Below, piece after piece: positions 1-5,857 of a stretch of 10,182 nucleotides of DNA. Within the stretch, counting starts at the first letter, position 1, and every line of letters starts with the position of its first letter. Source of the DNA: an uncultured Collinsella sp. (GTDB lineage: Bacteria; Actinomycetota; Coriobacteriia; Coriobacteriales; Coriobacteriaceae); NCBI GenBank assembly GCA_938023085.1, contig CALHDP010000081.1, forward strand, positions 1 through 10,182, given 5' to 3'. Under the pieces are notes generated by a model. The model searched no databases, was not told the DNA's origin, and saw nothing but the letters and a program-made list of their open reading frames with translations. Made by a program: the position numbers and the translations under genes.

Positions 1-1
1 T

Positions 2-640
2 GCCACGGGCGCAGACGGCTCCAGGCGCGCCGGCCGCGCGAATCCCGTCACGCGCCCGCAGTCGATCTGGGGACCGGGTATGGTCGCGCTGTGCGCCGTG
101 TACTTCGGGCTCGGCGCGTTCCAGAACGCAACGAGTGTCTCCATTGTGGCGTTCGCGCGTGAGGTGGGCATGCCGCAGGTCTCGGGCCTCGTGATTTCCT
201 GTTTCTCGTTTAGCTCGCTCGTCGGCGCGCTCTTCTCCGGCGCCATCCGCTGGAAGACCCCGCTGTGGCGGAGGTTCTACACCTGCCTCGTGGTGCTGTG
301 CTGCGGCCTGAGCCTGTTCGTCCTCGCACCGAGCCTGTGGGTGATTGGCGCAATCTACCTGGCGGCTGGCCTGTGCCAGGCGCCGACTTTCGTCAACGGC
401 AACGAGATCGTGATGCACCTGGTGTCGCCCATGCGCTTTACCGAGGCTGTCGCGTGGACGGGGACCCTCTGCGCCATCGGCTCGTCGTGCGGCTCTGCCA
501 TCGCCGGGCCGTTCATCGACGCGTACGGGCACACCGGTGGGTTCGCGACCGTCGCCGTCCTCGCCGTCGTGACGCTCGGCATCGCGCTCGTCGGTCTCAA
601 GCAAATTAAGTCCTCGACCACGAAGGCCGTTCAGGCGTAG
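2..640 (+). CDS. MFS transporter, C-terminal half (5' end outside window)
   Basis: The reading frame is open from the left edge, so this is a partial gene. The methionine at 80 is most likely internal and not the start: the 26 codons before it are polar, glycine- and arginine-rich, as expected for the cytoplasmic loop joining the two halves of a major facilitator superfamily transporter. The remaining ~190 residues form about six hydrophobic segments, fitting TM7-TM12, separated by short loops such as GAIRWKTPLWRR, which resembles the basic loop between TM8 and TM9 of MFS proteins. The tail is short and polar (KSSTTKAVQA). It would act in the inner membrane as a secondary transporter. The closest general resemblance is to sugar or drug efflux MFS members, but the substrate cannot be read from this half. 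No clear terminator follows the stop codon. Confidence 0.8.
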   Translation, partial: ATGADGSRRAGRANPVTRPQSIWGPGMVALCAVYFGLGAFQNATSVSIVAFAREVGMPQVSGLVISCFSFSSLVGALFSGAIRWKTPLWRRFYTCLVVLCCGLSLFVLAPSLWVIGAIYLAAGLCQAPTFVNGNEIVMHLVSPMRFTEAVAWTGTLCAIGSSCGSAIAGPFIDAYGHTGGFATVAVLAVVTLGIALVGLKQIKSSTTKAVQA

Positions 641-659
641 CATCTAATGCAGTATCGAT

Positions 660-1013
660 TTGGTATCAGAACGATTCAACCAGAGATATTTGAAGCAATT
701 CAGGCCGAAAAGAAGCCTCTGTATATCTCATCCCACTGCTCTCGTCCGGAGGTTGGAACATACTGTGACCAAGGTCTCCCGTTGCATCCTGGCCGAGAAG
801 GCGACGATGGTGGTCGACCACATCGCGTACCACAAGCTCGATGAGCGGTACGACTCCACCATCTTCGCCGAGCGCATACCCGGCAACGTCGGCCGCGCGC
901 TGGAGACGAGCCGCTGCATCCAGGACTACGTGTTCTGGGATTCCGAGGGCGAGCGCTGTGACGTGGTGCACAGCTACGAGGATTTGCTGACGGTGATCCA
1001 GGGAACAGATTAG
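660..1013 (+). pseudogene. Decayed gene remnant, unrecognised
   Basis: A frame of up to 117 codons ends at 1013, but it has no convincing start: only a TTG at 660, with no Shine-Dalgarno sequence. The part from about 765 onward has the GC-rich third positions of a real Coriobacteriia gene and reads as a plausible folded C-terminus, rich in Asp, Glu and aromatic residues and ending YEDLLTVIQGTD. The 120 bases before it are AT-richer, and two frames (one with an ATG at 647) compete there. This fits the 3' end of a gene whose front was lost or frameshifted. I do not recognise the family. It ends about 40 bp before the alternating repeat array, so array-mediated rearrangement may have created the fragment. 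It could instead be a small intact hypothetical protein. Confidence 0.35.
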
Positions 1014-1042
1014 GTTCTGGCTCGCGTTAATTTTCGATTGGG

Positions 1043-1264
1043 GCGTTGGGATGCACACGTAGGGGAGGAAAACCGTTCTTACTGTTACAGATTGAGATGA
1101 ATCAGGAGGCCGCCGCGAATTGTCTTGATCTGTAACAGATAGGGGCGGGAAAGACCTCTTACTGTTACAGATCAAGACGGAAGGTTGAGGGTCCGTCCAT
1201 TTATCTCAATCTGTAACAGTTAGAAGGGAAATGTCGGTCTAGATGTTACAGATTGAGACAATGA
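1043..1264. repeat. Alternating 40-bp repeat array, left copy
   Basis: The 15-bp motif TGTTACAGATYRAGA occurs forward at 1083, 1163 and 1244, and as its reverse complement at 1123 and 1204. The starts are 40, 40, 41 and 40 bp apart. A worn sixth unit probably sits at about 1043. The core CTGTWACAG is itself a dyad. Neighbouring units can pair as hairpins of about 15 bp around loops of about 25 nt. Positions 1055-1264 align without gaps to 4918-5127; I counted about six mismatches. Intervening segments differ from each other, but those following an inverted unit share an AGGGG-GG-AA pattern. This suggests an old tandem unit of about 80 bp. No CRISPR family matches: repeats are too short, alternate in orientation, and no cas genes are present. 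Function unknown. Confidence 0.9.
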
Positions 1265-1482
1265 TGATCGGGACACAGGTGCACGCCTTGCATCCACAGT
1301 TGGAACGACACAATTCTCACCGTCATCTAATCATACGCGGGTGCCGAAGAACCCTCCCGAATCCGCATCCAGCGCTCCAATGGAGCTTGGCAGTGAAGAG
1401 TAAAATAGAGCTATTGTTGCGCAATTCGCCTCTGTCATGTTTGTTGAGACCTCGAGGCGATCGAACCTGAAAGGCATCGACA
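1265..1482. other. Non-coding stretch upstream of the DUF262 gene
   Basis: No credible gene is seen. The first ~15 bases still resemble the right-hand array (GATCGGGACA), after which the similarity fades. A small dyad, GCTCCA-A-TGGAGC, lies at 1374-1386, and a TAAAAT that might act as a -10 box lies at 1401-1406 without a good -35 partner. The stretch probably holds the promoter of the downstream two-gene operon, but I cannot place it with confidence. Confidence 0.4.
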
Positions 1483-3381
1483 ATGAGCACCATAGCCGAC
1501 ATCCTCAACCGCATCGACTCGGGTGACTACGCGATGCCGCAGTTCCAGCGCGGCTACGTATGGAACCGCGCGCAGGTGCGCAAACTCATGACGTCACTGT
1601 ACAAGGGCTATCCGGTAGGCACGATGCTCTTGTGGCAAACTCCCGTGGAAGACGCGGACATCAAAGGCGAGAAGGTCATCGGGCAAGGTGTCGTCAACCT
1701 CATTCTCGACGGCCAGCAGCGCATGACGTCGCTCTACGGCATCATGCGTGGCAAGGAACCACCCTTCTTTGAGGGCGACAAGCGCGCATTCGCCGATCTC
1801 ATGTTCAACATCAAGGATGAGGTATTCGAGTTCCGTGCCCCCAAGATGAAGGGCGACCCCATGTGGGTCTCGGTAACCGAGGTCTACCAATCCGGAGCCG
1901 TAACGGAAGCCGTCAACATCAAACAGGCCGCCGGCCTTGACGACCCGACCTTCACGTTGTCCCTCACGCGACTCAACCGCATAGAGCAGATCAAGCAGAC
2001 TGAGATGCTCTCCCAGACCGTGACCGGCCCTGACAAAACCATCGACGTAGTCGTGGATATCTTCAACAGCGTGAACTCGGGCGGCACGAAGCTTAGCAAG
2101 GGCGACCTCACGCTCGCCAAGATTTGCGCGGAATGGCCCGCCATGCGCGATGAGATGCAAAAGGCTCTCGATGGCTTCTCGGCCAAGGGATACGACTTCA
2201 CACGCGACTGGCTGCTGCGCTGCCTGACTGTTCACCTCGCGAAGTCGGCGTACTTCTCCGCTCTCGATGGCTTCTCCGTGTCGGAGATTCAAAAGGGACT
2301 CAAGGAGACCGTCCAACTCGTGGGCACCTGCCTCGACCATATCGCGGGCAGACTTGGACTCGACCATACCCGCGTCCTCGGCAGCCCCTTTTCCATCGCC
2401 ACGATGATTGCGGTCATAGACCAGAAGGGAGGCAAGCTTACCTCGGCCGAGTGGGACCGCCTACTCTACTGGCATGTCCACGTCTTCCTCTGGGGGCGCT
2501 ACGCAGGCTCCACCGAGAGTGTGCTTGCCCAGGATATAAACGCTGTCAAGGGTGGCGAGGGGATCGACGGACTGCTCAGGCTCATAAAGACCAACAGGCC
2601 CGACCTAAGCCTTCACCCCGATGACTTCTGGGGATGGAGCACGGGAGCGCGCCTCTACCCGCTCATGTACCTTCTCGCCCGCATGGGGCATGCTCGCGAC
2701 TGGGGCAACGGAATCGAGCTCAACTCTCACCTTCTCGGCAAGAACTCGTCGCTCGACGTGCACCACATCTTCCCCAAGAAGGTGCTCTACGCCGCCGACC
2801 GCAACAAGTCGATGGTGAACCAGCTCGCCAACTACGCCTTCTTAACCAAGGAGACAAACCTGGAGATCTCGGACAAGCTCCCCTCAGACTACCTGCCGGG
2901 TTACGTCGCCGCAAACCCCGGAGCGGTCGAATCTCACGCCGTGCCGACCGACGACCCTTCCCTCTGGGAAATCGAGAACTACGAGGCCTTCCTCGCCCGG
3001 AGGCGCGAGCTTCTCTCCGAGAAGGCCAACGCGATCCTATCTGCCCTCTACAGAGGAAAAGACCTGGGTGAGCTGCCCACCGCCTTCAAACAGCCGGGGG
3101 CCGCGAGCGTCCTCGACCACGATGACGAGGCCCTCTCCGGGCTCTCGGACTGGTTGACGGAGAGGGGTTACGGGCACGGGGCGGCGAACTTCGGAGTGAG
3201 CGGCACGTCTAAGACCGTGATCGTTGACCTTGCATGGCCGGACGGCTTGCAGACCGGCCTCGGCGAACCGGTCGCCCTCATGGTCGATAGCGAGCCCGAG
3301 GAGCGCTCTTTCGTGACCAAGCTCGGATACCATGTGTTCGAGACACCCGAGGATTTGATGGCCTTTGTTGTAAACGATTAG
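1483..3381 (+). CDS. DUF262-DUF1524 (GmrSD-like) HNH nuclease-family protein
   Basis: The 632-residue protein starts at ATG 1483, preceded by GAAAGG at 1469-1474. The N-terminal DUF262 (ParB/Srx-like, GmrS-type) domain shows FQRGYVW at residues 21-27, DGQQR at 76-80 and FNSVNSGGTKLS near 194-205. In this family DGQQR is linked to nucleotide binding and hydrolysis. A helical middle leads to a DUF1524 (GmrD-type) HNH motif, VHHIFPKK, with H427 and H428, followed by the usual conserved Asn-rich stretch and DKLPSDYL. The key residues look intact. Fused DUF262-DUF1524 enzymes include type IV restriction enzymes that cleave modified phage DNA, so an anti-phage role is plausible but inferred. About 110 extra C-terminal residues (about 520-632) form a separate domain containing VIVDLAWP and VALMVD. 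The stop is 15 bp before the ADP-ribosylglycohydrolase gene, so the two are probably co-transcribed. Confidence 0.88.
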   Translation: MSTIADILNRIDSGDYAMPQFQRGYVWNRAQVRKLMTSLYKGYPVGTMLLWQTPVEDADIKGEKVIGQGVVNLILDGQQRMTSLYGIMRGKEPPFFEGDKRAFADLMFNIKDEVFEFRAPKMKGDPMWVSVTEVYQSGAVTEAVNIKQAAGLDDPTFTLSLTRLNRIEQIKQTEMLSQTVTGPDKTIDVVVDIFNSVNSGGTKLSKGDLTLAKICAEWPAMRDEMQKALDGFSAKGYDFTRDWLLRCLTVHLAKSAYFSALDGFSVSEIQKGLKETVQLVGTCLDHIAGRLGLDHTRVLGSPFSIATMIAVIDQKGGKLTSAEWDRLLYWHVHVFLWGRYAGSTESVLAQDINAVKGGEGIDGLLRLIKTNRPDLSLHPDDFWGWSTGARLYPLMYLLARMGHARDWGNGIELNSHLLGKNSSLDVHHIFPKKVLYAADRNKSMVNQLANYAFLTKETNLEISDKLPSDYLPGYVAANPGAVESHAVPTDDPSLWEIENYEAFLARRRELLSEKANAILSALYRGKDLGELPTAFKQPGAASVLDHDDEALSGLSDWLTERGYGHGAANFGVSGTSKTVIVDLAWPDGLQTGLGEPVALMVDSEPEERSFVTKLGYHVFETPEDLMAFVVND

Positions 3382-3396
3382 GCATAAGGGAGCTTC

Positions 3397-4572
3397 ATGA
3401 AAGATCTCGACAAATACCGGGGCTGCCTCGTGGGCGGGGCCGCAGGCGACGCGCTTGGATACGCCGTGGAATTCTGGGGCGAGGAGCACATCTTCTCCCG
3501 CTATGGTGAGCGTGGCATAACCGAGTACGAACTCGATGCCAAAGGCGTGGCGCACTTCTCCGACGATACGCAGATGACTCTCTTCACAGCAAACGGCCTG
3601 CTCTTAGGTACCACGCGTGGGATGACGCGCGGCATTATGGGGCCGTATGAAAGTTATGTCGGCTACTGCTACGGAGACTGGTACCGCACGCAGACCGAGA
3701 GGTATCCGCTCGACGAAGGGCGGAGTAGCGTCTACCACTACTCGTGGCTCGTCGGCGTGCCCGAGTTCTTCGAGCAGCGCGCGCCGGGGAACACGTGCCT
3801 CTCCGCCTGCGCGGAGGGGTGCGAGGGGACGACCGAGCGCCCCGTCAACAGCAGCAAGGGCTGTGGCGGCGTGATGCGCGTGGCTCCGGCAGGGCTCTAC
3901 CTTGACCCTGAAGATGGCACCCACTGCAGCGGCTATGCCGACGCCCTCCGGCTTGGCGCGGAGTGTGCTGCCCTCACGCACGGCCACGCGTTGGGCTGGC
4001 TGCCCGCCGGAGCGCTCGCGGTGATTGTGAGCATGCTGACGCACAAGCCAGGTTGCAGCGTGCGCGAAGCTGTCATGGGTGCGTTGGGCGCGCTTCCCGA
4101 AGCCTATCCGAATGCTAAACATGTGAAGGAACTGCAAGGCCTTCTTATGCACGCGCTGCGTCTCGCCAACTCCTCCAAGGTCGACCTTGACTGCATCCAC
4201 GAGCTCGGCGAGGGATGGGTGGCCGAGGAGACGCTGGCCATAGCCGTATTCTGTGCACTGCGACACGAGCACGACTTCGAGGCGGGGATCGTTGCTGCCG
4301 TGAACCACAACGGTGACTCGGACTCCACCGGCGCGGTGTGCGGCAACATTCTCGGGGCGAGACTGGGCTTTAGCGGAATCCCTGCGAAGTACACCGAGCG
4401 CCTCGAGTTGTTGGACGTAATTGAGGGCTTCGCGGACGACCTCTACCACGACTGCCAGATTGACGAGTGCACAGGCTCAGCTGATGGCATCTGGGAGCAC
4501 AAGTACATTTATAACGACTACGCCGAGTGGGTGGTTACCCAAAAATCGGCAGGATCACATCCTAGCCTCTGA
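3397..4572 (+). CDS. ADP-ribosylglycohydrolase (DraG/ARH family)
   Basis: This 391-residue protein belongs to the ARH/DraG family, which removes ADP-ribose from proteins, nucleic acids or small molecules using a two-metal (Mg or Mn) centre. Hallmarks in order: GCLVGGAAGDALG at residues 9-21; SDDTQ at 55-59, supplying the first metal ligands; KGCGGVMR in the middle; THGHALGWLPAGAL; and GDSDSTG at 306-312, with D307, D309 and T311 as the second metal-ligand set. All expected catalytic residues are present, so it should be active. AAGGGAG ends about 7 bases before the ATG, and the gene follows the DUF262 gene by 15 bp, which suggests an operon. The last residues (about 385-391, after VVTQKSA) read through DNA that on the other strand is a macrodomain gene fragment, so the original C-terminus may have been replaced at a junction. 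The substrate is not predictable. Confidence 0.9.
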   Translation: MKDLDKYRGCLVGGAAGDALGYAVEFWGEEHIFSRYGERGITEYELDAKGVAHFSDDTQMTLFTANGLLLGTTRGMTRGIMGPYESYVGYCYGDWYRTQTERYPLDEGRSSVYHYSWLVGVPEFFEQRAPGNTCLSACAEGCEGTTERPVNSSKGCGGVMRVAPAGLYLDPEDGTHCSGYADALRLGAECAALTHGHALGWLPAGALAVIVSMLTHKPGCSVREAVMGALGALPEAYPNAKHVKELQGLLMHALRLANSSKVDLDCIHELGEGWVAEETLAIAVFCALRHEHDFEAGIVAAVNHNGDSDSTGAVCGNILGARLGFSGIPAKYTERLELLDVIEGFADDLYHDCQIDECTGSADGIWEHKYIYNDYAEWVVTQKSAGSHPSL

Positions 4573-4895
4573 GAGTTGGCAACGTTCACGATGGCGTCCG
4601 TGCGAAGCCGCGTGATATCCCCGCGCCACAGCAAGAGTCCGCCTACGGATTCCGCTTTACGTGCCTCGGCGATTCCGCGCTCCTGCAGGCGTCCCTGCAA
4701 GTAAGCGTCCTCGATGCGCAGGTACTCATCGGAGATTTCCGTAGGCGGGCGCACGTTCACGAGCGAGCGATAGAGCCGATAGAGACCCTCGCCCACGTGG
4801 GCATCGGAGCCCGTGCGCTCGGCCTCGTCGACCATGGCGATGACGTAGTCGGCGTAGGAGATGGACGAGACGCCGTGAGCTCCTGATCGGGACAA
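4548..4895 (-). pseudogene. Truncated zinc-type macrodomain protein (protein-ADP-ribose hydrolase) remnant
   Basis: Read on the minus strand, this encodes about 115 residues matching the front of the Zn-macrodomain protein-ADP-ribose hydrolases often annotated beside ADP-ribosylation genes. The helical N-terminal region includes SLVNVRPPTEISDEYLRIED, and the first macrodomain strand and ligand loop read LLLWRGDITRLRTDAIVNVANSQRLGC. In the family the motif is followed by a Cys/His-rich zinc-binding and substrate loop and about 130 more residues. Here similarity stops right after LGC, at about 4555, where the sequence becomes the antisense of the ADP-ribosylglycohydrolase end. The usual Ala of the IVNAAN motif is Val. 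The only available start is TTG at 4895 without a good Shine-Dalgarno, and the 5' end abuts the right repeat array, so both ends appear lost. A functional protein is very unlikely. Confidence 0.75.
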
Positions 4896-4905
4896 CTATG
4901 AAATG

Positions 4906-5265
4906 TCTCGATCTGTAACACGTAGGGGAGGAAAACCGTTCTTACTGTTACAGATTGAGATGAATCAGGAAGCCGCCGAGAATTGTCTTGATCTGTAACA
5001 GATAAAGGCGGAAAAGACCTCTTACTGTTACAGATCAAGACGGAAGGTTGAGGGTCCGTCCATTTATCTCAATCTGTAACAGTTAGAAGGGAAATATCGG
5101 TCTAGATGTTACAGATTGAGACAATGACCGGGACCACTTTGAAATGTCTCGATCTATACAGGTAGGGGAGGAAAACCGTTCTTACTGTTACAGATTGAGA
5201 TAAATCAGGAAGCCGCCGAAAACCATCGTCTGCAACATATATAGGTGCGAATGGGTCCGTCACGG
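4906..5265. repeat. Alternating 40-bp repeat array, right copy
   Basis: Eight units of the same 15-bp motif alternate strictly in orientation: inverted at 4906, 4986, 5067 and 5147, forward at 4946, 5026, 5107 and 5186. Starts are 39-41 bp apart. The unit at 5147 has lost one base, and a worn ninth unit lies near 5226-5240, after which similarity fades by about 5265. Positions 4918-5127 repeat the left array at 1055-1264. Within this copy, 5160-5221 repeats 4920-4981 nearly exactly at a distance of 240 bp, so there is a higher-order unit of six 40-bp subunits. The array lies between the macrodomain remnant and the tRNA operon promoter, with no open frame that resembles a gene. Confidence 0.9.
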
Positions 5266-5411
5266 AGACGTAGTCAATAAGAATACTCCACCACACCAAA
5301 GTATTACCTTGGGAAACGTCGCCACAACGACCAAATCCACCGCTCTTCATATTCAAACTCAATAAAAGCGCAGGTCAAAGGTATATAGATACGCCCGGTA
5401 CCGTGTATCTA
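5266..5411. other. Non-coding spacer before the tRNA-tuf promoter
   Basis: No gene is seen. The stretch is AT-richer than its surroundings. An inverted repeat, TAGATAC at 5386-5392 and GTATCTA at 5405-5411, has a 12-base loop and ends exactly where the -35 region of the tRNA operon promoter begins. It could be an operator or a weak structure that insulates the promoter from the island. Confidence 0.4.
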
Positions 5412-5451
5412 GAGGTTTTCGTTGACAGCCCCCAAGGTTGCATCGTATTAT
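5412..5451 (+). promoter_or_regulatory. Promoter of the tRNA-Tyr/Thr/Met-tuf operon
   Basis: A consensus -35 box TTGACA at 5422-5427 and a -10 box TATTAT at 5446-5451 are separated by 18 bp. The transcript would begin near 5458, about 55 bases before tRNA-Tyr. The segment GAGGTTTTCGTTGACAGC at 5412-5429 is identical to 7241-7258 ahead of rpmG, implying a common upstream or -35 element for translation genes. Confidence 0.8.
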
Positions 5452-5513
5452 CTTTTTCGTTCGCGGGGGCGGCGGTCCAAAAGACCAAAGAACCTGCGGA
5501 TACTTGAACGATT

Positions 5514-5595
5514 GGGAGTTTGCCCGAGTGGTTAATGGGGACGGGCTGTAAACCCGTTGGCTCTGCCTACATAGGTTCGAATCCTATAGCTCCCA
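5514..5595 (+). tRNA. tRNA-Tyr (GTA)
   Basis: Class II tRNA with a long variable arm. The acceptor GGGAGTT (5514-5520) pairs with AGCTCCC (5588-5594); the anticodon stem ACGGG/CCCGT encloses loop CTGTAAA with anticodon GTA at 5548-5550; a GGTTCGAATCC T-arm is present. The 3' CCA is not encoded. It is the first gene of the tRNA-tuf transcript. Confidence 0.95.
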
Positions 5596-5605
5596 CCCGT
5601 CAAGT

Positions 5606-5681
5606 GCCTGTATAGCTCAGTCGGTAGAGCACTTCGTTGGTAACGAAGAGGTCACCAGTTCAAGTCTGGTTGCAGGCTCCA
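5606..5681 (+). tRNA. tRNA-Thr (GGT)
   Basis: The acceptor GCCTGTA pairs with TGCAGGC at 5671-5677. The anticodon stem CTTCG/CGAAG encloses loop TTGGTAA with anticodon GGT at 5639-5641. The CCA end is encoded at 5679-5681. It lies 10 bases after tRNA-Tyr and 3 before tRNA-Met, so the three are processed from one transcript. Confidence 0.95.
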
Positions 5682-5684
5682 TCC

Positions 5685-5761
5685 GGCGGTGTAGCTCAGT
5701 TGGTTAGAGCACACGGTTCATACCCGTGGCGTCACTGGTTCGAATCCAGTCACCGCTACCA
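5685..5761 (+). tRNA. tRNA-Met (CAT), elongator type
   Basis: The acceptor GGCGGTG pairs with CACCGCT (5751-5757, with a G-U first pair). Anticodon CAT is at 5719-5721, and CCA is encoded at 5759-5761. The anticodon stem CACGG/CCGTG lacks the three consecutive G-C pairs of initiator tRNA, and position 1 pairs with 72, so this is not fMet. A tRNA-Ile2 with modified CAT cannot be fully excluded. Confidence 0.9.
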
Positions 5762-5772
5762 TAGGTAACACG

Positions 5773-5803
5773 GTGGCTTCTCAATAGTATGTTGAGAAGC
5801 CAC
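5773..5803 (+). promoter_or_regulatory. Stem-loop between the tRNAs and tuf
   Basis: A perfect 12-bp stem, GTGGCTTCTCAA with TTGAGAAGCCAC, encloses a 7-base loop, 12 bases after tRNA-Met. No T tract follows, so it is not a classic terminator. More likely it is a processing or stability element that frees the tuf mRNA from the tRNA precursor. Just after it, TGGTATAAA at 5806-5814 resembles an extended -10 box, so a second tuf promoter is possible but unproven. Confidence 0.6.
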
Positions 5804-5857
5804 TATGGTATAAAGGCAAAGTCCCGTCCGGGGACGACCTGTTTAGAGGAGGGCTTT

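Noticed and set aside
80..82. ATG at 80 as the start of a 186-residue protein
   Set aside because: The frame stays open to the left edge and the product would be half an MFS transporter, so the gene simply continues outside the window.
666..1175. Minus-strand open frame of 169 codons running through the left array
   Set aside because: It is antisense to the gene remnant and begins within the repeats. A similar peptide beginning (MICNSKRSFPPLS) recurs from the right array only because the DNA repeats.
4757..5038. Minus-strand open frame of 93 codons in the right array
   Set aside because: It is encoded by repeat DNA and overlaps the macrodomain remnant in another frame; no ribosome binding site or family resemblance.
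1043..5265. CRISPR array
   Set aside because: Repeats are about 15 bp, alternate in orientation, spacers are repeated between the two copies, and no cas gene is present.
1043..5265. Integron attC array or insertion-sequence ends
   Set aside because: No integron core sites in the right arrangement, no integrase or transposase gene, and no target-site duplication that I can see.
5789..5857. 23-residue N-terminal extension of EF-Tu from an upstream ATG
   Set aside because: The upstream ATG is in a hairpin without a Shine-Dalgarno, and the universal EF-Tu start with a strong site lies at 5858.
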